A DNA stretch of 64,000 bases from NCBI RefSeq assembly GCF_001558155.1, contig NZ_LOAS01000010.1:124001-188000 (forward strand). Reading direction: 5' to 3'. This DNA is from Aliiruegeria sabulilitoris (lineage in GTDB: Bacteria; Pseudomonadota; Alphaproteobacteria; Rhodobacterales; Rhodobacteraceae). Below the pieces are notes generated by a model. It was not told where the DNA came from and searched no databases. It saw only the letters and a list, made by a program, of their open reading frames with translations. The first letter of the stretch is position 1. Every line of letters starts with the position of its first letter. A program made the position numbers and the translations under genes. This document shows positions 1 to 10,410 of this stretch, piece after piece.

Positions 1-33
1 GTGGCCGTCCGAGGCCTTGAGCTCTGTCATCAT
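1..33 (-). CDS. 5' end of an unidentified gene, possibly dienelactone hydrolase family
   Basis: Only the first codons lie inside the window. On the minus strand an AAAGGAA ribosome-binding site stands about 9 bases before two consecutive ATG codons (first bases 33 and 30). The readable N-terminus is MMTELKASDGH. Dienelactone hydrolases often begin with a short T-A/S-D-G-H/F segment like this, so that family is a guess that would suit a catabolic cluster. Eleven residues cannot establish it. The gene follows the TAXI binding protein and a hairpin terminator, so it may be expressed separately or by read-through. Confidence 0.4.
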   Translation of the reverse strand, partial: MMTELKASDGH

Positions 34-61
34 GTGCCCGAATTCCTTTGTTTCAAAGACA

Positions 62-87
62 CACGCGCCGGGAAGCCCCGGCGCGTG
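62..87 (-). terminator. Rho-independent terminator after the TAXI binding protein gene
   Basis: A perfect 11-bp inverted repeat (CACGCGCCGGG and its complement) with a 4-base loop lies 10 bases beyond the binding-protein stop codon. On the minus strand it is followed by the T-rich stretch TGTCTTTG. It would end, or partly end, operon A transcription. Confidence 0.75.
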
Positions 88-96
88 CCCGTGAGA

Positions 97-1071
97 TCAT
101 TCGCCGACGGGAATGCCGGCTTCCTCGAAATAGCGCAGGGCGCCGGGGTGATAGGGGACCTCGCTTGCCGGGGCCATTTTCTGCGCATCGGCCAGCCGGA
201 ACAGGCCGAAGGCGTCCGTCAGCGCCTCCTTTCCCTCGGCCACGCTCTTGACCAGCTTGTAGACGAGATCGTCGTCGACGTCGGCATTGGTCAGAAGCAC
301 CCACGGAATGCGCATGATCGTGGCGCCATGCTCCTGCAGACCGTTGATGTTGGGATTCTGCTTGAACGGCACCAGCCAGCCGGAGGCAAGTTGCCCCTTG
401 AAGGCGGCGACGCCTTCGTCGGACTCATCCTGAGAAATATAACATAGCCCGCCGCGCCCCTTGAGCTGGACCGCCGCTTGCTGGCCGGCACCTGCATTCA
501 GGCTGACAAGTGCAACGTCCACCAGCCCGTCACCGAGCGCGTTGATGCCGTCCACGAAGCTCGCCACCGGGACCTTCTTGAAATCATCATAGCTCACGCC
601 CGCATTCGCGAGCCCGCCCTGAATGTAAAAGGGGATGATCGTCGAAGAGGTGTATTCCGACGCGATCCGCAGTTCCGACGCCTTCGCAGCCAGATCGGCA
701 GCGGTCTTCAGCCCGAGATCGCAGGGCGCCATCAGCCCGGTGGTAAGCGGGAACATGACGCCAGCGAGGCGCATGTTCGGGTTTTCGCGGTCGTAGTTGC
801 CAGTGCCGGTATAGGCGAAAGCCGCCTCCACCCCGTTGGAGAAACCGAAATCGACCTCGCCCGCGTTGATCAGCGGCAGGTAGCCGACCAGCGGCTGCGT
901 GCGCGCGGTGATACCGACGTCATTTGCCACCCGTGCAACGGCCTGACCAGAACTGTAGGCCAGCGAGCCCTGAGCGCCGGTGGCGATGGTTACGACCTGG
1001 GCGTCGGCCGCTCCGGCGGCGACAGCCATGGCGGCAAGGGTGCCGCAGGCGATGGATTTGAGATGTTTCAC
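97..1071 (-). CDS. TRAP transporter solute-binding protein, TAXI family
   Basis: Periplasmic substrate receptor of a TRAP importer (324 aa). The N-terminus shows a signal peptide: basic start, hydrophobic Ala-rich core and an ADA-Q cleavage region near residue 25. The TAXI signature is visible as VTIATGAQGSLAYSSG, the glycine-rich segment opening the mature protein, followed by repeated GEVDFGFSNG-type ligand-domain motifs. The GTG at 1071 is preferred because GGGAGGAAA sits 4 bases upstream; an ATG 24 bases further upstream has no such site. It lies 27 bases after the fused permease gene in the same operon as ligI. This context suggests an aromatic-derived dicarboxylate or tricarboxylate as ligand, which is inference. 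Confidence 0.93.
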   Translation of the reverse strand: MKHLKSIACGTLAAMAVAAGAADAQVVTIATGAQGSLAYSSGQAVARVANDVGITARTQPLVGYLPLINAGEVDFGFSNGVEAAFAYTGTGNYDRENPNMRLAGVMFPLTTGLMAPCDLGLKTAADLAAKASELRIASEYTSSTIIPFYIQGGLANAGVSYDDFKKVPVASFVDGINALGDGLVDVALVSLNAGAGQQAAVQLKGRGGLCYISQDESDEGVAAFKGQLASGWLVPFKQNPNINGLQEHGATIMRIPWVLLTNADVDDDLVYKLVKSVAEGKEALTDAFGLFRLADAQKMAPASEVPYHPGALRYFEEAGIPVGE

Positions 1072-1098
1072 GATTTCCTCCCTGAGTGAAAGCATTGG

Positions 1099-3959
<2,861 letters not shown>

Positions 3960-3992
3960 TCATTTGCCGGCGAGGCTACCCGGTGCTTTCAC

Positions 3993-4025
3993 ATTTTCAA
4001 AATTGATAGTAGAAATCTTGAAAAT
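3993..4025. promoter_or_regulatory. Candidate LysR operator between ligI and the divergent lysR gene
   Basis: A perfect 8-bp inverted repeat, ATTTTCAA-N17-TTGAAAAT, lies between the divergent starts at 3947 and 4051. It is AT-rich in a GC-rich background, and its arms satisfy the T-N-A dyad form typical of LysR recognition sites. Position and symmetry fit autoregulation plus activation of operon A. The assignment to this regulator is inference. Confidence 0.5.
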
Positions 4026-4050
4026 CATTCTGTGTGATGTTGAGGTTGCC

Positions 4051-4959
4051 ATGCTGCGGACCTTCGATCTGAATCTCCTTGTTGTGCTTCACACCTTGCT
4101 CGAAGAACGAAATGTCACCCGAACGGGCGAACGCCTGGGGCGGACGCAATCGGCAATCTCGAATTCCCTCAAGCGTCTGCGCGATCATTTCGACGACCCG
4201 CTTCTGGTGCGTACGCCCGAGGGGCTGAGACCGACACCGCGCGCACAGGAGCTTGCACCACAAGTTGCCGAGATCATCCGGCTATCCACCGGCTGCGTCG
4301 AACGCGAGCGTCGTTTCGATCCGACCACCGCCGAAGCGCGTTTCATGCTGGGCGCGCCAGACCGGTTCAGCCTGCCGGTCTTCCTGCCGCTTCTGGAAAA
4401 CATGCGCAAGATCGCGCCCGGCATTTCGGTGACGCTCCGGGCCACGGACCGGGCCTACGCGATCCGGATGATCGAGCAGGAGGAGATCGACGTGGCGATC
4501 GGCTGGTTCGACAATGTGCCGGGGTACGTGAGCCAGCAATTCGCCTTCGAGGACAAGTTCGTATGCCTGTGCCGTGCGGCCCACCCGTTGCTCGCGCACG
4601 GCCCCCGGCCGGAACTGCAGGAGGTTCTGGATTATCCTCATCTCGTGGTCAGCTCGTCCGGCGGCCGCCGGGCCGTTTTCGACACGATCCTTGCGCGCCA
4701 CGGGCTGCAACGCGCCATCGCCGCCACGATGACCAGCTTCACCATCGTACCGGAATTGTTGCAGCAATCGAACCTCGTCGGGGTATTTACCCATCGAACG
4801 GCGGAATACTTCGCCCGCCGTTTCGACCTCGTGATCGTTCCGGTACCGCTTGAGGTCGCACCAATCGCAAACCAACTGATATGGCACAAGCGTTTCGACG
4901 CGGACGAACCGCATGCCTGGCTGCGCCAGCAGATCCTGCTTGCCTGCGCGCAACCCTGA
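4051..4959 (+). CDS. LysR family transcriptional regulator, NodD-like subgroup
   Basis: DNA-binding regulator (302 aa). Residues 1-60 form the winged helix-turn-helix, starting FDLNLLVVLHTLLEERNVTR with the recognition region GRTQSAISNSLKRLRDHF; the rest is a periplasmic-binding-like effector domain (from about residue 90). The ATG at 4051 is chosen because GAGGTTGCC sits directly upstream and because residue 1 then begins the domain; longer in-frame extensions add an unrelated basic tail. Divergent from ligI, so it probably controls operon A through the dyad at 3993-4025. A role like GalR/LigR is plausible, and the inducer is unknown. Confidence 0.92.
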   Translation: MLRTFDLNLLVVLHTLLEERNVTRTGERLGRTQSAISNSLKRLRDHFDDPLLVRTPEGLRPTPRAQELAPQVAEIIRLSTGCVERERRFDPTTAEARFMLGAPDRFSLPVFLPLLENMRKIAPGISVTLRATDRAYAIRMIEQEEIDVAIGWFDNVPGYVSQQFAFEDKFVCLCRAAHPLLAHGPRPELQEVLDYPHLVVSSSGGRRAVFDTILARHGLQRAIAATMTSFTIVPELLQQSNLVGVFTHRTAEYFARRFDLVIVPVPLEVAPIANQLIWHKRFDADEPHAWLRQQILLACAQP

Positions 4960-4982
4960 ACGCCGGGCGCGTCCACACGGCT

Positions 4983-5096
4983 TTACCCAACAGGCGGCCT
5001 ACCGTGGGAGTGGAACTCGTAATGGTCCCAGGCCCGCAGACAGGCGCTGGTCTCGTCCTGCCCCGACAGCGTCATCCGGAAATCGGCCCTGTTCAT
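4983..5096 (-). CDS. Small ORF of unknown function, possibly a gene remnant
   Basis: A 37-residue minus-strand reading frame starting MNRADFRMTLSGQDETSACL lies between the ends of galD and the convergent lysR. Its composition is protein-like, unlike the Arg/Pro-rich shadow frames around it, but no strong ribosome-binding site is seen. It could be a small protein at the end of the galD operon or the tail of a deleted gene. No function is proposed. Confidence 0.2.
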   Translation of the reverse strand: MNRADFRMTLSGQDETSACLRAWDHYEFHSHGRPPVG

Positions 5097-5125
5097 CGGC
5101 TCTGCCCGTCGCGTGGGCGGGCCAT

Positions 5126-6190
5126 TCAACGGGAAAAGGCGACCCCGTCCATCAGCTTTCGGGCCGTGCGCAGGATGGCGGCGCTCTTGACGGCGCCTTG
5201 CGCATCCAGCTCTGCCACGACAGTCATCTCGCCGGTCGGATGTTCGATGGCCAGCGCCCGTTCCTTGCCCGTGCCGCGCTGCGCAAGCGCATAAGCCGGA
5301 GATCCTTCGATCAGGCAGGCAGTTGCGACGCTCACGGCACCCAGCACCCCGATCGTCTTGTGACAGCGATGTGGAATGAAGGTTCGCGTGGAAATCGCGC
5401 CCCCCTGCCGGGGCGTGCTGACCATGGTCATCTTCGGAACGGATTTCTCGGAGACGTCCCCGAGGTTCATCAACGGCCCGCAAGCCAGCCGAATGCGCTC
5501 CAACCGGGCGGTCAGCGCGCTGTTGGCCTCCAGCTCTTCCGGCGCCTCCGTCCCGCTGATGCCCATATCCGACGCCCGCAGCACCACGCAGGGCATGCCA
5601 TTGTCGATCAACGTGACCTCGACGCCCTCGACCATGTCCACGACATTGCCGGTGGGCAGCAACGCACCACAGCTCGAACCGGCCGTATCCTTGAACTCCA
5701 GCGGAACGGCAGCAGCGCTTCCCGGCACGCCATCGATGGAAGCATCGCCCGCGTAATCGACGCGGCCGCCCGGCGTACACACCCGGGCGACGGCAACCTG
5801 CCCGGTGTTTTCCATGTAGATCGTCACCGGCGTCTCGCCGTCCCGCGCCGCGACCAGCCCGCGTTCGATTGCAAAGGGGCCGACGCCGGCGAGGATGTTG
5901 CCGCAATTCTGCGCATCCGTCACGATGGGCCGGTCCACGAAGACCTGCAGGAAGAGGTAGTCGACATCCACACCTTCGCGCTCTGACGGCGCAACCACGG
6001 CCACCTTGGATGTCAGCGGATCTGCCCCGCCCATGCCGTCGATCTGGCGGGGATCGGGGGACCCCATGATTGCGAGCAACAACCTGTCCCGCTCATCCCT
6101 GTCGCCAGGCAGATCGGCGCCAAGAAAATAGCCGCCCTTCGACGTGCCACCCCGCATCCACATGCATCGAATGCCGTCAGCCACCTGCAT
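5126..6190 (-). CDS. galD: 4-oxalomesaconate tautomerase (GalD, PrpF family)
   Basis: Isomerase (354 aa) interconverting tautomers of 4-oxalomesaconate, the product of LigI action on PDC and of gallate ring cleavage. The PrpF fold signatures are clear: MWMRGGTSKGGYFL near residues 10-23, GSPDPRQIDGMGGADPLTSKVA, the QNCGNILAGVGPFAIE cysteine/glycine loop, and NTRSFIPHRC-like ISTRTFIPHRC near residue 265. The sequence follows the recalled Pseudomonas putida GalD almost segment by segment. AGGGAG lies just before the ATG. It is third in operon B after galB and ligK, with 62 bases separating it from ligK. Confidence 0.92.
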   Translation of the reverse strand: MQVADGIRCMWMRGGTSKGGYFLGADLPGDRDERDRLLLAIMGSPDPRQIDGMGGADPLTSKVAVVAPSEREGVDVDYLFLQVFVDRPIVTDAQNCGNILAGVGPFAIERGLVAARDGETPVTIYMENTGQVAVARVCTPGGRVDYAGDASIDGVPGSAAAVPLEFKDTAGSSCGALLPTGNVVDMVEGVEVTLIDNGMPCVVLRASDMGISGTEAPEELEANSALTARLERIRLACGPLMNLGDVSEKSVPKMTMVSTPRQGGAISTRTFIPHRCHKTIGVLGAVSVATACLIEGSPAYALAQRGTGKERALAIEHPTGEMTVVAELDAQGAVKSAAILRTARKLMDGVAFSR

Positions 6191-6252
6191 GCACTCCCTT
6201 ATCCTGATGGAAATACCTCCGGGGGTTCGGGAGCAGCGCTCCCAATCCGCCG

Positions 6253-6924
6253 TCAGACATATTTCAAACCCTCCGCGGCCAGCCGCTCACGCATCTTGTA
6301 AATATCGAGCCCAAGCTCGCCGGCTTCGAACCGTTTGCGCTTGACTGCCTCGTTTGCCTCCCGCGCGCGCGCTTGCTCCAGCACTTGAGCGGCCTCTCCG
6401 CGGCGCACGACGCAGACACCGTCATCATCGGCGATAACCACGTCGCCCGGGTTCACCAACGCCCCCGCGCAGACAACCGGCACATTGACCGATCCGAGCG
6501 TTTCCTTGACCGTGCCTTGGGCGAAGATCGCCTTGGACCAGACCGGAAAGCCCATCTCCTTCAGCTCGCGAACATCGCGCACGCCCGCGTTGATCACCAG
6601 CCCGCGGCAGCCCCGTGCCATGGCAGAAGTCGCCAGCAGGTCTCCGAAATAGCCGGCATTGGAGGGCGAGGTCGGGGCCAGCAACAGGATGTCGCCCGCC
6701 TGGATCTGTTCGATGGCGACATGGACCATCCAGTTGTCGCAGGGCGGCGCCGAGATCGTCACCGCCGATCCGGCGATCCGGGCGCCGGAATAGATCGGGC
6801 GCATGTAATCGGCCAAAAGCCCCTTGCGCCCCTGCGCCTCGTGCACGGTAGAGACGCCAAGCGCGGCAAGCCCGTCAATGATGGCCTGATCGGCGCGGTC
6901 GATAGTCTGGACGACAACATTCAT
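6253..6924 (-). CDS. ligK: 4-carboxy-4-hydroxy-2-oxoadipate aldolase (LigK/GalC, RraA-like)
   Basis: Class II pyruvate aldolase (223 aa) splitting 4-carboxy-4-hydroxy-2-oxoadipate into pyruvate and oxaloacetate, the last step of the PDC/gallate branch. The metal- and substrate-binding features of the family are present: [15 protein letters not shown] (91-105) and GVRDVREL with Arg116-Asp117. The start is set by AGGAGGAG about 7 bases upstream of the ATG at 6924; in-frame sequence further upstream is antisense-like and overlaps galB. The gene starts 28 bases after the galB stop. RNase E inhibitor RraA shares this fold, but the neighbours are pathway enzymes, which favours the aldolase. Confidence 0.9.
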   Translation of the reverse strand: MNVVVQTIDRADQAIIDGLAALGVSTVHEAQGRKGLLADYMRPIYSGARIAGSAVTISAPPCDNWMVHVAIEQIQAGDILLLAPTSPSNAGYFGDLLATSAMARGCRGLVINAGVRDVRELKEMGFPVWSKAIFAQGTVKETLGSVNVPVVCAGALVNPGDVVIADDDGVCVVRRGEAAQVLEQARAREANEAVKRKRFEAGELGLDIYKMRERLAAEGLKYV

Positions 6925-6952
6925 TCTGGTTCTCCTCCTGCCTGCGACCCGC

Positions 6953-7684
6953 TCAAAGCTCGTCCACGGTGCGCGGAAAGACCGACTGGAAACCTTCGGC
7001 ATATCTCGCCGCGCGTCCGCCGGCCTGTCCGCCGGAGTTACGGCGGAAATGGTTGCCACGGTTCTCGGCCACGTTGGTGTAGAAATCCCACAGGTGATGC
7101 TGGCCCTCCATGCATTCGATGGCGGCGCGTTTCTTGTCCCAGACGTCGGTGATGTCGAGGAAGGTGTCCGGCTTCCAGCCCATCTGCTCGGTCTGGTGCG
7201 GCTCGAACAGGTAGAGCTGCGGCGCGCCAAGCACCTTCTCTCCCGGGTTGTGACCCCAGGCCTGTGCGATCATGCGGCAGGTCAGCACGAACTCCGTCGT
7301 GCGCATGTGATCGGTGTTGTAGGGGTCGTATTGCGAATGGCTCAGCATGAAACGCGGCTGCACGGCGCGGATGATATCCACCACGCGCGCCTGGGCTTCC
7401 TCGCCAAGGTCCAGCGGGTAGTCGCCGAGGTCGAGAAACTGGATGTCATGCACGTCGAGCGCAACGGCGGCATTTTCCGCTTCCTTGCGGCGGATCGCCT
7501 TCACCTCGTCGAGCGTCTTCCCTTCCTTCCACAGCCGCGCGCTCTCGCCGCGCTCGCCATAGGACAGGCAGGCAACAGTCACCTCGTAGCCGAGCTTCTG
7601 GTGCAGCGCGATTGCGCCACCACAGCGCCAGACGAAATCGGCTGCGTGGGCGGAAATCACCAGTGCGGTCTTGGGGCTACTCAT
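6953..7684 (-). CDS. galB: 4-oxalomesaconate hydratase (GalB, PIG-L/LmbE family)
   Basis: Zinc-dependent hydratase (243 aa) of the PIG-L/LmbE fold that adds water to 4-oxalomesaconate to give 4-carboxy-4-hydroxy-2-oxoadipate. The usual deacetylase motif HPDD is replaced by [13 protein letters not shown] near residues 11-23, which is the GalB form. Other recognisable parts are [32 protein letters not shown] with the second histidine group, and [14 protein letters not shown] precedes the ATG. It is first in operon B and divergent from the tandem-HTH LysR gene. This family differs from the amidohydrolase-type hydratase LigJ, so the cluster mixes a sphingomonad-type lactonase with a Pseudomonas-type hydratase. 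Confidence 0.88.
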   Translation of the reverse strand: MSSPKTALVISAHAADFVWRCGGAIALHQKLGYEVTVACLSYGERGESARLWKEGKTLDEVKAIRRKEAENAAVALDVHDIQFLDLGDYPLDLGEEAQARVVDIIRAVQPRFMLSHSQYDPYNTDHMRTTEFVLTCRMIAQAWGHNPGEKVLGAPQLYLFEPHQTEQMGWKPDTFLDITDVWDKKRAAIECMEGQHHLWDFYTNVAENRGNHFRRNSGGQAGGRAARYAEGFQSVFPRTVDEL

Positions 7685-7819
7685 CTTGGTCCTCCGGGGA
7701 GCATTCCTGTTTTCTGAGACTTTTCATAGAACGCGCGCCCGCCACATAACCATTTCAAACCAGTGGAAGTCGTATAATTTTCAGGTATAGACGGACAAGG
7801 CCTTCCCGGACACGCTGCA

Positions 7820-9040
7820 ATGAACATACACAAAATCAATCTCCGCCATCTGCGCGCCTTCCACGAAACCGCGCGCGCGGGCAGCATTTCGGCGGCGGCT
7901 TCAGAGGTTCACCTGTCGCAGCCCGCAGTCACCCAGGCGCTGGCCAAACTCGAAAAGACGCTGAGTGTCTCGCTCTTCGTTCGCAGCCGTGGCGGCATAT
8001 TCCTCACCGAGCCGGGCGCACGTTTTCACGACCGCGTTGCACGGGTACAGGACCACCTCCAGAAGGGCGCGGAGCGTTGCAGCCGGGCGGGTGGCCGCAA
8101 GAGATCGGGCGGTTTCCAGCATTTCGACCACCTTCTGACCAGCGCCCAATTACGGGCTCTACTGGCTGTCGAGGACGCGGGAAACTTCTCCTGGGCCGCG
8201 CGGCGGGTCGGCATTGCCCAGCCCGCGCTCTATCGGACCGCGCGGGACGTGGAACGGCTTTCGGGCGTAACGTTCTACGAGAAAACCGCCCAGGGGATCG
8301 CGTTGACTCCGGCCGCACAGGCGCTCGCGCTCTCGGCACGATTGGCATATGCGGAGCTGAAACAGGGGATCGACGAGATCAACGCTTGGTTGGGCCATGA
8401 CAGCGCCGAAGTGGTCATTGGCACGATGCCGCTCGCCCGATCCCATGTTTTACCAATGGCAATCAATGAATTAACCCACTTGCGTCCGGATGTTCGGGTC
8501 CGGGTGGTCGATGGCCCCTATGCGGATCTTCTGCACGGATTACGCCATGGCCAGCTCGACCTGCTGGTCGGCGCCCTGCGCGATCCGGTTCCGGCTGACG
8601 ATGTGGAACAAGCGCCACTTTTCGACGATGCACTGGCGATCCTCGCGCGCAGCGGCCACCCGCTTTCGGAGCAAGAGACCGTCACCATCCGAGACCTGGC
8701 CGCCTATGCCTGGGTGACGCCGCCAGAAGGTGTTCCGACCCGGGTCCTGTTCGATTCCCTGTTTTTCCAGGCCGGCATCGAGGCGCCGAGGCGGATCGTG
8801 GAAACCTCGTCCCAGATCGTCCTGCGTGGGCTGCTGATGGGCAGCGACCGGCTGACAATTCTGTCGCCACACCAAGTTCGGCTGGAAATGGAGCAAGGCC
8901 TTCTGAGTCAACTGAACGTCGAACTTAACGCGGCCAGCCGAACGATCGGCCTCTCGACTCGCAAGCACTGGCAGCCCACGGCCACCCAGTCCCTGCTACT
9001 GGATTTGCTTACAGAGGCGGCGCACAAACGTGTCGATTAG
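7820..9040 (+). CDS. LysR family regulator with two tandem DNA-binding domains
   Basis: This 406-residue regulator is about 100 residues longer than the family norm, and the excess is a second winged helix-turn-helix. Domain 1 spans residues 8-67 (LRHLRAFHETARAGSIS, LSQPAVTQALAKLEK). Domain 2 spans 109-168 (AQLRALLAVEDAGNFS, IAQPALYRTARDVER). The effector-binding domain runs from about residue 195 to the end. A basic, Gly-rich stretch (residues 85-100) links the two HTHs. It is divergent from galB and presumably controls operon B, perhaps also the dehydrogenase gene downstream. Start ATG 7820 begins the first domain directly. The duplication is seen in sequence; its DNA-binding consequence is inference. 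Confidence 0.9.
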   Translation: MNIHKINLRHLRAFHETARAGSISAAASEVHLSQPAVTQALAKLEKTLSVSLFVRSRGGIFLTEPGARFHDRVARVQDHLQKGAERCSRAGGRKRSGGFQHFDHLLTSAQLRALLAVEDAGNFSWAARRVGIAQPALYRTARDVERLSGVTFYEKTAQGIALTPAAQALALSARLAYAELKQGIDEINAWLGHDSAEVVIGTMPLARSHVLPMAINELTHLRPDVRVRVVDGPYADLLHGLRHGQLDLLVGALRDPVPADDVEQAPLFDDALAILARSGHPLSEQETVTIRDLAAYAWVTPPEGVPTRVLFDSLFFQAGIEAPRRIVETSSQIVLRGLLMGSDRLTILSPHQVRLEMEQGLLSQLNVELNAASRTIGLSTRKHWQPTATQSLLLDLLTEAAHKRVD

Positions 9041-9153
9041 CCAGCACATATACCAATATCGAATACATTTTATGAGCAATCAATTTCCGTTCTCTTCAAC
9101 GGCGATGGTATCGAATATGCACCCCGAACCGGAACCGAACCAGGACGCGAACC

Positions 9154-10086
9154 ATGCCCGCCCCCGACAACCGCCAGAGCCCCCCGCTCGCCGTCGCGCT
9201 GATCGGCTTCGGCGAAGCCGCGCGCGCGTTCGTGAGCGGTTGGCAAGGCAGCGTCCCCCTGACGTTGACCGCTTTCGATATCAAAACGGACAGCGCAGGC
9301 CCGCAACGCAAGGAGATCCTGGCCGCCTGTGAGCGGCAGGGCGTGACTTGCGCCAAGTCGGCGCCCGAAGCCGTCGCTGAAGTGGATGTGGTCTTCTCCT
9401 TCGTGACCGCCGACCAGGCGGAGCAGGCTGCGCGAAGCGCTCTACCCGGCCTTCGCCCCGGGGATTTCTATTTCGACTGTAATTCCTGCGCGCCGCAGAC
9501 CAAGCAGGCGTCGGCAGAGCAGTTCGACGCCGCTGGCGTGCACTACCTTGATGTCGCCGTCATGGCGCCTGTCCACCCGCGGCGTCACCAAACACCGGTG
9601 CTGGCAAGCGGCCCCCACGTCGAACACGCCGTGGAAATGATGGACCGACTGGACATGCAGGCAAAGGCGCTCGGCGTGACGGTCGGTGATGCAGCCGCTG
9701 TCAAGCTCGTCCGCTCGATCATGATCAAGGGCATGGAGGCGCTTACCGCCGAATGCCTGCTCGCCGGGCGGACGCTGGGCGTCGAGGAGCGCGTCATTGA
9801 CACGTTGAACGAGAGCCATCCGGGCATGGACTGGGCCGCCACGATGCAGCGCAACCTCGAGCGGATGATGGTACATGGCCGCCGGCGCGCGGCAGAAATG
9901 CGCGAAGCCTGCACCATGGTCGAGCGGCTGGGGCTACCCGGCCGCATGGCCCAGGCCATCGCCAATTGGCAGCAGCAGATCGGAGAACAGGCGTTGCAGC
10001 CCGGCCCGGAAGACATGGGGGAGCGGGCCGACCTTGTTCTTGACGCGCTCACCCGGACCTCCGCGCGCCGCCGCTCGAGAGCGTGA
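9154..10086 (+). CDS. NAD(P)-dependent hydroxyacid dehydrogenase-like protein, DUF1932 type
   Basis: Beta-hydroxyacid-dehydrogenase-like oxidoreductase (310 aa). The Rossmann motif VALIGFGEAARAF lies near residues 13-25; FDCNSCAP (about 109-116) resembles the substrate-binding loop, and VKLVRSIMIKGMEAL near residue 190 contains the conserved lysine. The C-terminal all-helical part matches the DUF1932 / 6-phosphogluconate-dehydrogenase-like type. AGGA sits 8 bases before the ATG. It is the only dehydrogenase in the island. The classical pathway needs a semialdehyde dehydrogenase (LigC, a different Gfo/Idh/MocA family) to make PDC; whether this protein fills that or another redox role cannot be told from sequence. 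Confidence 0.85.
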   Translation: MPAPDNRQSPPLAVALIGFGEAARAFVSGWQGSVPLTLTAFDIKTDSAGPQRKEILAACERQGVTCAKSAPEAVAEVDVVFSFVTADQAEQAARSALPGLRPGDFYFDCNSCAPQTKQASAEQFDAAGVHYLDVAVMAPVHPRRHQTPVLASGPHVEHAVEMMDRLDMQAKALGVTVGDAAAVKLVRSIMIKGMEALTAECLLAGRTLGVEERVIDTLNESHPGMDWAATMQRNLERMMVHGRRRAAEMREACTMVERLGLPGRMAQAIANWQQQIGEQALQPGPEDMGERADLVLDALTRTSARRRSRA

Positions 10087-10410
10087 CACCGACAAGCTGC
10101 CGGCGTTCTCCCCGGGCAACTGATTACCACTCACCGAAGCAGGATAGGGCCGGCCCTTTGGTCGGCCCTTCCAACAGCTGCAAACGGAGAAGAACATGCG
10201 CCTTCCCCCTGGACCGGCTGACCGGTCGGCCTGGCCATGGTCGGCACCGGCATTGGCGGTCATTTGGCAGTGCGGCGTGCCTGCGCTTTGACAACGAGAT
10301 CGACGGCATGTGGCACCATTCCCGCGCACAACCCGGATGAACGAATTTCCTTCGATCCGTCGGACGCGGGCTGTACCATCGAGGCAGATCATCGGTCAGG
10401 GAGGATCACG
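10087..10410 (+). other. Intergenic region with terminator and possible decayed reading frame
   Basis: No convincing gene is present. After the terminator at 10147-10168, an ATG at 10197 has a fair ribosome-binding site (GGAGAAGAAC) but its frame closes after 31 codons. A different frame beginning at 10237 contains a dinucleotide-binding-like GTGIGGHLA motif and runs into the next gene. This looks like the frameshifted beginning of a lost oxidoreductase, but it is short and weak. Confidence 0.3.
10147..10168 (+). terminator. Probable terminator after the DUF1932 dehydrogenase gene
   Basis: GGGCCGGCC-CTTT-GGTCGGCCC forms a 9-bp stem with one mismatch and a 4-base loop, followed by TTCC. The trailing T tract is short, so termination may be partial. 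Confidence 0.5.
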
